A stretch of 7,767 nt of DNA from Acidobacteriota bacterium (GCA_021814085.1 JAKAJA010000072.1:1-7767); one strand, 5' to 3'. Numbered from the stretch's first letter, positions 1 through 7,297 are shown. Program-made: numbers and translations. Notes: a model not told the origin generated them from the letters alone.

Positions 1-2258
1 TGATCCCCGCCTCGCTGGTCCTGCTCCTTGCCACCCGGGGCCGCCCGAAGCTGGCATGGGCTTCCGTACCGCTCCTGTGCATCCTGGGGCTCGGCGTGGG
101 CCATTGGCGCCTCCCGCCCCCCCGCGCCGACCACCTTACGGAGACCGTGGCGCGCGGGAGCGGCCCGCAGTTCCTCTGGGTGGGGGGTCGGGTCTTGCAA
201 TCGGAGCCCTGGACCGACGGGTGCAGGGTCGCCCTCTCCGCGACAGCCTTCCGAGAAGGGGACCGCTGGGTATCTTCGGCCGCGAGGATCCGCGCATTCC
301 TTCCCCTGACTCCGCCCCTTCCCGGATCATCCTACGAAGCGAGCCTTCGGCTGGCACTGCCCGCGGCCGCAACTAATCCCGGGCAGTTCGACATGAGGAA
401 GTACCTCCGGCGGGAAGGCTTCGACCTTACGGGCTCCTGCCGCGCGCCCGAACTGTTCCGAACGGGTCCCCCGGACCGCTGGAGCCCCCTCGCGCGGTAC
501 CGCCTCGCCATGGAGCGGCGTCTCATGGCGGACGGCGGCAAGAGCGGCGGTGCTCTCCTGGCCATCCTGCTCGGCGAGCGCGGCCTCATGGACCCCGCGC
601 AGGTGGATGCGCTAAGCGTCTCGGGCCTCTATCACCTGGTCGCTCTCTCCGGGTTCAACGTGGGGCTGCTGCTCATGGCTCTCGCGGCCGCGGCACACGC
701 GTTCCGGATTCACCCCCGGACGAGGGACCTGGCCTCCACGCTCATGCTTGCGGCTTCTGGCGCCCTCGTGGCCAGCCAGCCCTCCCTCTCCCGGGCATTA
801 CTCATGGCGGGGGTATTTCTGGCGGCCCGGCTCCTGGCCAGACCTCACGGGGGGCTCTTGGCCTGGTCCGCGAGCCTCGCCCTCCTCCTGGCCTACGATC
901 CATTTTGGGTCCTGGATTCGGGCTTTCAGCTCACCTTCGCCGCTACCCTGGGCATCATCGTCCTGTGGGACGCCATCCCCGCCCAACTCCAAGGTCCCGG
1001 CGCGCCGGCGGCGGTCTTCCGCCTCCTTTGGGTAGGCCTGGCCGCCCAAGTCGCGACCCTGCCCTTCGTAGTTTTCTCCTTCCACCGGGTTTCCCTCCTC
1101 GGCTGGCTCGCCACGCCCCTGGCCTCTCTCCCCTTGATGGCGGTTCAGGTCTTGGGGACAGCCTACCTCTTCGGCCTGGCTTTCGTGCCCGGCATCCACC
1201 AGCTTCTGGGGGTGGCCCTCGACCACCTGACTCGGTTGTTCCTCTTGCTCCCGCTCTGGTTGGGAGGAGGCCGGTGGGGGACGGTGTTCGCGGACAATCC
1301 CCCCTGGGGGTGGCTCGCCGCGTTCATCGCCGCGGGCATTCTCCTTTGCTCGGGTGGGCGGTGGCGACGGGCCGGGTGGGTCCTCGCCGCATTCTCCATC
1401 GTGGGGGCCTGGAGCGCTCCAGCCCTGTTTCCCCGTCCGGCCGCCCCTTCCATCGCCATCCTCGACGTGGGCCAGGCATCTTGTCAGGTCCTCCGCTGGG
1501 GGACCCATACCCTCCTCGTGGATGCGGGCAACGGCACACCGGATGGTCCCTCCATGGCCCGAACGGTCATCGAGCCCTATCTCGCCGACGCGGGTGTGCG
1601 CACCCTCGACGGCCTCATATTGACCCACTGGGACGAAGACCACGCGGGAGCGGCACCCGACCTTCTGCTGGACCTCCCCGTGGGGTTCCTCGCCTACCCC
1701 GCCACCGATCCCCCCAATTCGGGATCCCCTGCCCGCGCAGGGAAAATCGCTTCCAGCCGGGGTGTGCACCTGATACCCCTGAAGCGCGGCGAGCGTATGG
1801 CGTGGCCGGGCCTGACCGTGGACGTCATCCATCCGGCGGCCCCGACCCGTCTCATCGGGGAGAACGACCACAGCCTGGTGTGTCTAGCGGAATTCGGATG
1901 CACTTCCGCGTATTTCACCGGCGATGTGGAAGGTGCAGGCGAGGGGGAGATGGTGAATGGGGGGGGCCTGTCGCCGGCTTATGCGCTCATGGTCCCCCAT
2001 CACGGGTCGGCCACTTCCAGCAGCTTGCCGTGGGTTCAGGCCATATCACCGCGCCTGGCCATCTTTAGCGTTGGGCGCGAGAACCGGTTCGGGCATCCCG
2101 CCGCCGAGGTCGTGGAGCGATACAGGCATCTGGGCATTCGGATGGCGCGAACGGACAGGGACGGGGCCCTGCTCCTCCGCCTGGGCAGCCGACGGCCGGT
2201 CCTCTGGCGGATGCGGGACGGAAACTGGCAGGCCGCACCGGGGACCGGCGAAAAGTAA
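1..2258 (+). CDS. comEC: ComEC/Rec2 family DNA uptake channel protein, 5' end outside window
   Basis: The reading frame is open from base 3 to the TAA at 2256-2258 (751 codons visible), and the start lies upstream. ComEC is the polytopic inner-membrane channel that moves single-stranded DNA into the cytoplasm during natural transformation. Counting from base 3, the first 30 or so residues are a hydrophobic segment. A soluble DUF4131-like region follows, with the typical NPGQFD motif at 125-130. The Competence domain follows, with a run of hydrophobic helices and the family-type motif SGFNVGLL (N219). The C-terminal metallo-beta-lactamase-like domain starts at about 485 with LDVGQ (D488). It keeps the metal-site motif HWDEDH (H542, D544, D546, H547), D641 in FTGD, and H666-H667 in VPHHGS. 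All expected metal ligands seem present, so the nuclease-like domain looks intact. Probably only a few tens of residues are missing. It is transcribed towards the minus-strand operon and ends in a shared hairpin. An in-frame GTG at 96 is not the start, because hydrophobic ComEC-like sequence continues upstream of it. Confidence 0.95.
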   Translation, partial: IPASLVLLLATRGRPKLAWASVPLLCILGLGVGHWRLPPPRADHLTETVARGSGPQFLWVGGRVLQSEPWTDGCRVALSATAFREGDRWVSSAARIRAFLPLTPPLPGSSYEASLRLALPAAATNPGQFDMRKYLRREGFDLTGSCRAPELFRTGPPDRWSPLARYRLAMERRLMADGGKSGGALLAILLGERGLMDPAQVDALSVSGLYHLVALSGFNVGLLLMALAAAAHAFRIHPRTRDLASTLMLAASGALVASQPSLSRALLMAGVFLAARLLARPHGGLLAWSASLALLLAYDPFWVLDSGFQLTFAATLGIIVLWDAIPAQLQGPGAPAAVFRLLWVGLAAQVATLPFVVFSFHRVSLLGWLATPLASLPLMAVQVLGTAYLFGLAFVPGIHQLLGVALDHLTRLFLLLPLWLGGGRWGTVFADNPPWGWLAAFIAAGILLCSGGRWRRAGWVLAAFSIVGAWSAPALFPRPAAPSIAILDVGQASCQVLRWGTHTLLVDAGNGTPDGPSMARTVIEPYLADAGVRTLDGLILTHWDEDHAGAAPDLLLDLPVGFLAYPATDPPNSGSPARAGKIASSRGVHLIPLKRGERMAWPGLTVDVIHPAAPTRLIGENDHSLVCLAEFGCTSAYFTGDVEGAGEGEMVNGGGLSPAYALMVPHHGSATSSSLPWVQAISPRLAIFSVGRENRFGHPAAEVVERYRHLGIRMARTDRDGALLLRLGSRRPVLWRMRDGNWQAAPGTGEK

Positions 2259-2283
2259 AAAGCCCCCGGGGTGCGGGGGCTTC
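2257..2283. terminator. Bidirectional rho-independent terminator between convergent genes
   Basis: An 8-bp perfect stem (AGCCCCCG at 2261-2268 paired with CGGGGGCT at 2274-2281) encloses a 5-base loop. On the minus strand the hairpin is followed by a run of five T, ideal for ending the tlpA-like operon. On the plus strand it is followed only by TTCT, a weaker tail, but it lies immediately after the comEC stop codon. The comEC stop overlaps the A run at the edge of the hairpin. Confidence 0.85.
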
Positions 2284-2309
2284 TGATCAAGCATGTTCTG
2301 GGTGTGGGA

Positions 2310-2819
2310 TCAGGTGGACTTCCCAGCATAGCGTTCCAACAGGCCCGTGAGCTGGTCCGTGATTTGGTTCCCCCGGTACTGCACGATCCCCTGCGGATCC
2401 ACGAGGACCACCGTGGGTATGCCGGAGACGCAGTAGTTATCGGCGGCCTTGTTCTCGGCGTCCCAAAGAATCGTGTACTGAAGGCCATTGGCCCGGCTGA
2501 AGTTGGCAACCTCCTGCTGGGTCTGCTTGTAATTAATGGCCACGCCCACCATGTTGAGCTTTTTCCCGTACTTGACGTAGATCTCCTTCAGGACCGGAAT
2601 CTCCCGCTTGCAGGGAGGGCACCACGTGGCCCAGAACACCACGAGGGTGGGCTTCCCCTTGAGCTGGGAAAGGCTGATCGCCTTTCCGCCCTCCACCGGC
2701 TGGAGGCTGAAATCGTCCGCGGGCTTCCCGCTGTCTGGGCAACCCACCGCCCCAACCAGGAAAACGAAATTGAGCAGAAGGGCCGCTGCAATGAGTCTGG
2801 TTCTGGTTCGCATCATCAT
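2310..2819 (-). CDS. TlpA/ResA-like thioredoxin-fold thiol-disulfide protein, membrane anchored
   Basis: A 169-residue protein of the TlpA/ResA/AhpC-TSA-like branch of the thioredoxin fold. Residues 4-26 are a basic start plus a hydrophobic helix, ending in AVGC (C27). This is an imperfect lipobox, so it is either a lipoprotein or held by an uncleaved anchor; either way the rest faces the periplasm or cell exterior. The catalytic motif is WCPPC (C67, C70) and the conserved cis-proline is P135 in GIPT. A third cysteine, C130, lies five residues before it. Members reduce or exchange disulfides, for example in cytochrome c maturation or envelope stress, but no substrate can be named here. Three ATG codons stand in tandem at 2819, 2816 and 2813. 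The first fits best, since AGAGGG (2834-2829) lies 9 nt before it. It is the last gene of the sigma/anti-sigma operon, 26 nt after the anti-sigma gene, and ends at the terminator at about 2257-2283. Confidence 0.9.
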   Translation of the reverse strand: MMMRTRTRLIAAALLLNFVFLVGAVGCPDSGKPADDFSLQPVEGGKAISLSQLKGKPTLVVFWATWCPPCKREIPVLKEIYVKYGKKLNMVGVAINYKQTQQEVANFSRANGLQYTILWDAENKAADNYCVSGIPTVVLVDPQGIVQYRGNQITDQLTGLLERYAGKST

Positions 2820-2845
2820 CTCTCAAGTCCCTCTCAGGGCATATG

Positions 2846-3145
2846 TTACACCACAATGCCTCCATGAACAAGGCGGAAGCGTCTTCGCAGCCTCGGGCAG
2901 GAGGTTCGCCCCGGATCTTCCATGCAACGCACGCAAACGGTGATGGACTCCCTCAGGTTCTCAGGGGTCCCCGCGGGCTCCGGGAGGGTCTCCCTCATGG
3001 CATTCCGCAGGGCAGACTGGGAACGGAGTGCCCTGGCACAGGACAGGCAGGAGCCGAAGTGCTCTTCCAGCTCTGCCCCCAGAATCCCTTCCGCCCTGCC
3101 AGCCAGGTATGGCGCGGCATGGGCCAGCGCCTTCTCGCAGTCCAA
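2846..3145 (-). CDS. RsrA-like zinc-binding (ZAS) anti-sigma factor, TTG start
   Basis: A 99-residue soluble protein with no membrane segment. It carries the ZAS/zf-HC2 signature H-x3-C-x2-C (H29, C33, C36) plus an upstream cysteine, C3. The spacing C3-x25-H29-x3-C33-x2-C36 equals the zinc-ligand spacing I recall for RsrA of Streptomyces coelicolor (C11, H37, C41, C44), where oxidation forms a disulfide, expels zinc and frees SigR. The inferred role is to bind and inhibit the sigma factor encoded just upstream and to release it under thiol oxidation. The C-terminal tail has three more cysteines, C71 and C74 (a CVRC motif) and C83, followed by a basic stretch. The start must be the TTG at 3145: the frame closes only two codons upstream at the sigma factor's TGA, C3 would be lost with any later start, and AGGGAG lies 8 nt before the TTG. 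The sigma gene ends 3 nt upstream, so translational coupling is likely. Confidence 0.85.
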   Translation of the reverse strand: MDCEKALAHAAPYLAGRAEGILGAELEEHFGSCLSCARALRSQSALRNAMRETLPEPAGTPENLRESITVCVRCMEDPGRTSCPRLRRRFRLVHGGIVV

Positions 3146-3148
3146 CGG

Positions 3149-3730
3149 TCATGCTCCCTGGGCCAGCGCGGCACGGGGAGAGGCGGCCCAAGGACGGTCC
3201 TGGGCGTGGGCTACAAGTTCCCGCTGCATGAGCTTCCGCGCCCGGTGGATTCTGGACATGACGGTCCCTATGGGGCATCCCACCATCTCCGCGATCTCGC
3301 GGTAGGAGAATCCCTCCACGAGGGACAGGAACAGGGCTTCGCGGTAGTCCGCCGGAAGCTTGTCCAGGGCGTTTCTCACATCGCCTCGCAGCATGGAGTT
3401 TATGAGGTTCTCTTCGGGATCGCCGGGCTTCCGGCCCGTGTGTTTGACCTGAGCCTCCTGGGTCTCCTCGATAGATTCGAAATCCACCACGTTCGGCCGG
3501 CGGTGCTGCTGGCGGTAGTGGTTGATGAAGGTATTTTTGAGGATGCGGTAGAGCCACGCCTTGCAATTGGTTCCGGGCTCGTACTTATCGAAGAACCGGA
3601 AGGCCCTGAGGAACGTCTCCTGGACGAGATCCTGGGCATCGTCCTCGTTGCGAGTAATTTTCACCGCGATGTTGTATAGGAAGTCGAGGTGGACCAGGGC
3701 GGTCTGCTCAAAATAGGCTCGAGATACCAT
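3149..3730 (-). CDS. ECF RNA polymerase sigma factor, SigR/ECF12-like
   Basis: A 193-residue group IV sigma factor. Region 2 spans roughly residues 14-78, with DAQDLVQETFLRAF (31-44, core-binding and -10 helix) and the stretch GTNCKAWLYRILKNTFIN at 53-70. The latter closely matches Streptomyces SigR as I recall it, with C56 where SigR has leucine. A linker at 79-115 leads to region 4 (about 116-172), with the helix-turn-helix GFSYREIAEMVGCPIGTVMSR at 140-160, again SigR-like. An Ala-rich tail of about 20 residues follows region 4. The ATG at 3730 is preceded by AAGGA with 9 nt spacing. It is the first gene of an operon with its presumed anti-sigma factor (3 nt downstream, same reading frame) and a TlpA-like protein. 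The expected role is to redirect RNA polymerase to a thiol/oxidative or envelope stress regulon. No convincing autoregulatory ECF promoter was found in the 105-base spacer upstream. Confidence 0.93.
   Translation of the reverse strand: MVSRAYFEQTALVHLDFLYNIAVKITRNEDDAQDLVQETFLRAFRFFDKYEPGTNCKAWLYRILKNTFINHYRQQHRRPNVVDFESIEETQEAQVKHTGRKPGDPEENLINSMLRGDVRNALDKLPADYREALFLSLVEGFSYREIAEMVGCPIGTVMSRIHRARKLMQRELVAHAQDRPWAASPRAALAQGA
3154..3159 (-). promoter_or_regulatory. Ribosome binding site that selects the TTG start of the anti-sigma gene
   Basis: On the minus strand AGGGAG (3159-3154) sits inside the last codons of the sigma gene. It is 8 nt before the TTG at 3145 but only 1 nt before an out-of-frame ATG at 3152 that overlaps the sigma stop as ATGA. 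The spacing therefore favours the TTG, which is also the frame that encodes the zinc-ligand motif. Confidence 0.7.
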
Positions 3731-3778
3731 ATTCCGCCATCCTTATCCAAGAAGTAGAGCTTTTGTCGCCTCGTTCAA

Positions 3779-3808
3779 TTGCGCGGGCCAAAGGCTCTGT
3801 GGTATAGG
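3779..3808 (+). promoter_or_regulatory. Candidate extended -10 housekeeping promoter for dprA-topA
   Basis: The spacer between the divergent sigma and dprA genes contains TTGCGC (3779-3784) as a -35, an 18-base gap, and TATAGG (3803-3808) as a -10. TG stands one base before the -10 (3800-3801), as in extended -10 promoters. Transcription would begin near 3815, about 20 bases before the dprA start. Each hexamer matches the consensus in four of six positions, so this is plausible but unproven. Confidence 0.45.
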
Positions 3809-3835
3809 TGAGTGCCCTTCGCTTGGGAGCCGTAG

Positions 3836-4945
3836 ATGCCCTATCTGTTCAGCGCGCTCACGCGCCTGAGTCCCCTTTCGTTAGTTCGCCTCAGGGATCT
3901 CCTGGAGGATCGTCACCTCGTTGAGGGCCTCCGCCGGGGAGATCGCATACCGGGCCTCCACCCTTATCTAAGCAAGGCACTTGCCAAGGTCGACTGGAAG
4001 GCCTGCGAACAGGAGGACCGTCGTGCGGAGAAGAATGGTGTTCTCATCCTCGGCTGGGATGACCCGAGGTACCCGGCGGGCCTGCGCACCCTCTCCGCTC
4101 CGCCCCCCGCCCTGTATCTCCTGGGGCGTCCCAAAGCCCTCGATGGGCCGGCGGTGGCCATCGTGGGGTCGAGGCTGAGCACGGTTTATGGACAGAACGT
4201 GGCACGTATGCTGGGCCAGGACCTGGCCCTGGCTGGCCTGGGGGTTGTCAGTGGCCTCGCGCGCGGTGTGGATACGGCCGCCCACGAGGGGTCGCTCGCC
4301 GCTCCCGGGCGGGCCGTGGCTGTCCTGGGGACGGGGATCGACGTGCCTTACCCCAGGGAAAACGAGGGGCTCCTCCGCCGCATCGTGGAGGCCGGAGGGG
4401 CAGTGGTCTCCGAGCTTCCTCCGGGCACTCCGCCCGTTCCTCGGAATTTCCCCATGAGGAATCGCGTTATCGCCGCCTTAAGTTGGGCTGTCCTGGTCGT
4501 GGAAGCCACAGAGCGGTCCGGGGCGCTCATCACGGCTCGTTTCGCTCTTGAAACGGGCCGTGAGGTCTTCGCCGTTCCCCACAACATGACCAGTCGAACC
4601 GGTATTGGACCCAATACCCTGATACAAAAGGGAGCCAAGCTCATCCAGCGGGCTCAAGACGTGCTCGACGAACTGCCCACGCATCTTAGTTGCAGGTTGC
4701 AACGTTTTGGAACTTTATTCCCGGGAGAACAGGCGGGGCCCTCCTCCCTCTCGGACCTGGCGCGCCGCGTCCTCAAGGTCCTCCGCCCGGACGAGGGCCT
4801 CGGACTGGATGCACTCTGCTCCGCGTCCGGCCTGCGGGCACCCGAAGTGCTGGCCGGTCTCCTCGACTTGCAAATGGCAGGCCTCTGTGTAGAATTGCCC
4901 GGGGCCAGATATGCATTGAAGCGCCCCACCAAGGAGTCCCGCTGA
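3836..4945 (+). CDS. dprA: DNA-processing protein DprA/Smf
   Basis: A 369-residue cytoplasmic protein that binds incoming single-stranded DNA and loads RecA on it during natural transformation; it also occurs in bacteria not known to be competent. The N-terminal 70 or so residues are a weakly conserved helical region. The Rossmann-type DNA-binding core covers about 80-290. It carries the family signatures VGSRLSTVYG (110-119), SGLARGVDTAAH (139-150), LGTGIDVPYP (164-173), FPMRNRVIAALS (205-216), VVEATERSGALITA (221-234) and VPHNMTSRTGIGPNTLIQKG (247-266). Residues from about 310 to the end resemble the DprA winged-helix domain. The length is typical. The ATG at 3836 is preceded by GGGAG with a 6-nt gap. 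Its stop overlaps the next start in the sequence TGATG, so dprA and topA should be co-transcribed and translationally coupled, a gene order found in many bacteria. Confidence 0.95.
   Translation: MPYLFSALTRLSPLSLVRLRDLLEDRHLVEGLRRGDRIPGLHPYLSKALAKVDWKACEQEDRRAEKNGVLILGWDDPRYPAGLRTLSAPPPALYLLGRPKALDGPAVAIVGSRLSTVYGQNVARMLGQDLALAGLGVVSGLARGVDTAAHEGSLAAPGRAVAVLGTGIDVPYPRENEGLLRRIVEAGGAVVSELPPGTPPVPRNFPMRNRVIAALSWAVLVVEATERSGALITARFALETGREVFAVPHNMTSRTGIGPNTLIQKGAKLIQRAQDVLDELPTHLSCRLQRFGTLFPGEQAGPSSLSDLARRVLKVLRPDEGLGLDALCSASGLRAPEVLAGLLDLQMAGLCVELPGARYALKRPTKESR
4931..4936 (+). promoter_or_regulatory. Ribosome binding site that selects the topA start
   Basis: AAGGAG lies 8 nt before the ATG at 4945. 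The topA frame stays open for 85 codons upstream, inside dprA, so this site together with the conserved TopA N-terminus (MSSTLVVVESPAKAK) fixes the start at 4945 rather than further upstream. Confidence 0.85.
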
Positions 4946-7296
4946 TGTCGAGTACCCTGGTCGTCGTCGAGTCCCCAGCAAAAGCCAAAGCCATTCAGAA
5001 GTACCTGGGTAAGGGCTACACGGTGAAAGCCTGCATGGGTCACTTCAGGGACCTGCCCAAGAACAAGGAGGGGGTCAACCTCGAGAAGGGGTTTGAGCCA
5101 ACCTTCGTCCTGGACCCTAAGAAGAAGGCCATCGTTACGGAACTCCAGTCCGCCGCCAAGAAGTCGGACCGCATCCTCCTCGCCGCCGACCCCGATCGGG
5201 AGGGGGAGGCCATCTGCTACCACCTCAACGAGATCCTCAAGGGGGCCGACAAGCCCGTGGGCCGGGTCCTCTTTCACGAGATCACCCCCTCGGCCATCCG
5301 GGAGGCCGTGGAGACCCCCGGCGAGATCGACCCGTGCAAGGTCAACGCTCAGATGGCGCGCCGGATCATCGACCGCCTCGTGGGGTTCCGAGTCTCCCGC
5401 GTGTTATGGGAAAAGATGAAGCCGGGGCTGTCGGCGGGCCGCGTCCAGACCGTGGCCCTCCGCATGATCTGCGAGAGGGAAGCCGTCATCCGGGCCTTCC
5501 AGCCCCAGGAGTACTGGGTCTTCGCGGCGACCCTCGAGGGCAAGGCCAAAAAGGCGTTCCAGGCCAAGCTGACCCAGTGGAGGGGCAAGAAGGCGGAGGT
5601 GCACTCGCGGGAGGAGGCCGACGCCCTCGGTGCCGCCATGGAAGGCAAGCCCTGGTCCGTCAGCTCGGTGGAGAAAAAAGCCCAGAAGCGCTCTCCCCTA
5701 CCGCCCTTTATCACCAGCAAGCTGCAGCAGGAGGCGGCCCGGCTCCTCAAATTCCCCGTCCGCAAGACCATGTCCGTCGCCCAGAGGTTGTACGAGGGCG
5801 TGGACCTGGCCGGCGGGGAGACGGTGGGCCTCATCACCTACATGAGGACCGACTCCACCCGCCTGTCCGCCCAGGCCGTGGAGGCCGCGAGGGAGTTCAT
5901 CCCCGGACATTTCGGCGCCGATTACCTCCCGGAGAAGGCGCGGCTCTACGCCCCTGCATCCGCGGCGCAGGACGCCCACGAGGCGATCCGCCCCACGGAA
6001 GTGGCCCGCACGCCGGAATCCGTGAAGCCCTTTCTCCAGCGCGACGAGTACGAACTCTACCGCCTCATTTGGAGGCGTTTCGTTGCGAGCCAGATGGCCG
6101 ACGCCCGGTTCGATTCCACCAAGGTCCAGGTCACTTGCGGGGACGCGCTCTTCTCCGCCAGCGGCCTCGTCTGCACCTTCGAAGGATTCCTCACGGTCTA
6201 CGAAGTGGAGAGCGACGAAGAGAAGGGTGCCCTCCCCCCTCTCGAAAAGGGTGAGGCCCTCAAGCTCCTCAATCTGGACAGGGAACAGAAGTTCACCGAA
6301 CCGCCCCCGCGTTTTACCGAGGCGGCCCTGGTCAAGGCCCTCGAAGAGAACGGTATCGGCAGGCCCTCCACCTACGCCGACATCATCTCCACCATCCAGA
6401 AGCGGGAGTACGTGGAAAAAGAGAAGGGCGCCTTCTTCCCCACGGACCTGGGGATGACGGTGAACGAGCTTCTCGTCAAGCATTTCCACGTCATCTTCGA
6501 TTTCAAGTACACGGCGAGCCTGGAGGGCCACCTCGACAAGGTCGAGAACGGCACGGAGAAGCGGCAGAGCCTCCTGGAAAAGTTTTGGTCCAAGCTGTCC
6601 GCCGAGCTGGAGGAAGCCCACGGAACCATGGCCGATTTCCGCCGCGAGGGTATGCCCACTGACGAGATCTGCGAGAAGTGCGGCAAGCCCATGGTCATCA
6701 AGATGAGCCGCTACGGCCGGTTTCTCTCCTGTTCGGGATATCCGGAGTGCAAGAACACCAAACCCCTCGCGGAGGAGAAACCCATCGAGGTGCCCGAGGA
6801 GGCCAAGACCTGCCCCAAGTGCGGGAGCCCCACGACCGTGCGCCAGGGCCGCTTCGGGGCCTTCCTCGCTTGCGAGCGCTACCCCGAGTGCAAGACCACG
6901 GTGAAGCTGCGGCGCGCCAAGGACGGCACGGTGAGCGTAGCCAAGGACGAGGTCCTCGACCAGAAATGCCCCAAGTGCGGTTCGCCCATGGTCAGGAAGC
7001 AGGGCCGGTTCGGCCCCTTCGTGGCCTGTTCCAACTACCCGACCTGCAAGCACATCCACCGCGAAACGGCGGATGTGCCTTGCCCCAAGTGCGGCAAGCC
7101 CCTGGCCAAGAGGTTCACCAAGCGCCGGAAAGCGTTCTACGGTTGCACCGCCTACCCGGACTGCGATTTCATCTCCTGGGACAAGCCCCTGCCCGGCCCG
7201 TGCCCCCAGTGCAAGGGCACTTACCTCGTTGAGAAATTCAAGGGCGGGACGACGACCAAGGCCTGCCCCAACAAGGAGTGCGGCTGGACGGAGTAG
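4945..7296 (+). CDS. topA: DNA topoisomerase I (type IA) with five C-terminal zinc ribbons
   Basis: A 783-residue enzyme that relaxes negative supercoils by transient single-strand cleavage through a 5'-phosphotyrosine. The TOPRIM domain starts the protein, with VVVESPAKAK (catalytic glutamate E9) and the acidic triad in DPDRE (D82, D84, E86). The motif LSAGRVQTVALR starts at 162. The active-site tyrosine is Y299 in GLITYMRTDS. The cleavage/strand-passage domain runs to about 570, including GIGRPSTYA. The C-terminal 210 residues hold five Cys4 zinc ribbons: C576/C579/C596/C602, C623/C626/C643/C649, C675/C678/C695/C701, C713/C716/C734/C740 and C753/C756/C774/C779. The first three carry the RxGRF-type spacer; the fourth and fifth diverge. 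E. coli TopA keeps fewer intact Cys4 motifs, but four or five are found in other lineages. It overlaps dprA by one base. No ordinary T-tailed terminator follows; the 3' flank starts with 7-bp repeats. Confidence 0.98.
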   Translation: MSSTLVVVESPAKAKAIQKYLGKGYTVKACMGHFRDLPKNKEGVNLEKGFEPTFVLDPKKKAIVTELQSAAKKSDRILLAADPDREGEAICYHLNEILKGADKPVGRVLFHEITPSAIREAVETPGEIDPCKVNAQMARRIIDRLVGFRVSRVLWEKMKPGLSAGRVQTVALRMICEREAVIRAFQPQEYWVFAATLEGKAKKAFQAKLTQWRGKKAEVHSREEADALGAAMEGKPWSVSSVEKKAQKRSPLPPFITSKLQQEAARLLKFPVRKTMSVAQRLYEGVDLAGGETVGLITYMRTDSTRLSAQAVEAAREFIPGHFGADYLPEKARLYAPASAAQDAHEAIRPTEVARTPESVKPFLQRDEYELYRLIWRRFVASQMADARFDSTKVQVTCGDALFSASGLVCTFEGFLTVYEVESDEEKGALPPLEKGEALKLLNLDREQKFTEPPPRFTEAALVKALEENGIGRPSTYADIISTIQKREYVEKEKGAFFPTDLGMTVNELLVKHFHVIFDFKYTASLEGHLDKVENGTEKRQSLLEKFWSKLSAELEEAHGTMADFRREGMPTDEICEKCGKPMVIKMSRYGRFLSCSGYPECKNTKPLAEEKPIEVPEEAKTCPKCGSPTTVRQGRFGAFLACERYPECKTTVKLRRAKDGTVSVAKDEVLDQKCPKCGSPMVRKQGRFGPFVACSNYPTCKHIHRETADVPCPKCGKPLAKRFTKRRKAFYGCTAYPDCDFISWDKPLPGPCPQCKGTYLVEKFKGGTTTKACPNKECGWTE

Positions 7297-7297
7297 G

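Noticed and set aside
651..674. Asparagine in ComEC SGFNVGLL where many homologues have histidine (SGLH)
   Set aside because: SGFN-type variants occur in many ComEC proteins as far as I recall, so it does not suggest loss of function.
798..1871. Long open frame on the minus strand opposite comEC (357 codons)
   Set aside because: It is a low-complexity Gly/Glu/Pro/Arg translation with no family motif, directly antisense to an intact ComEC. It is a GC-rich shadow.
905..2068. Plus-strand open frame of 387 codons within comEC in another frame
   Set aside because: Its composition is Pro/Arg/Gly/His-rich with no recognisable motif, while the overlapping frame carries the complete ComEC motifs.
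3149..3152. ATG at 3152 overlapping the sigma stop as ATGA, as anti-sigma start
   Set aside because: It is out of frame with the zinc-motif coding frame, its product lacks motifs, and the RBS is only 1 nt away.
3731..3790. ECF-type autoregulatory promoter upstream of the sigma gene (TGAAC and GGAAT strings)
   Set aside because: The TTGAAC string has no matching -10 at proper spacing. The GGAAT abuts the start codon, so transcription would start inside the gene. No convincing pair was found.
4690..4944. Upstream extension of topA to an earlier start inside dprA
   Set aside because: The extra 85 residues resemble out-of-frame DprA sequence. The conserved TopA N-terminus and a good RBS place the start at 4945.
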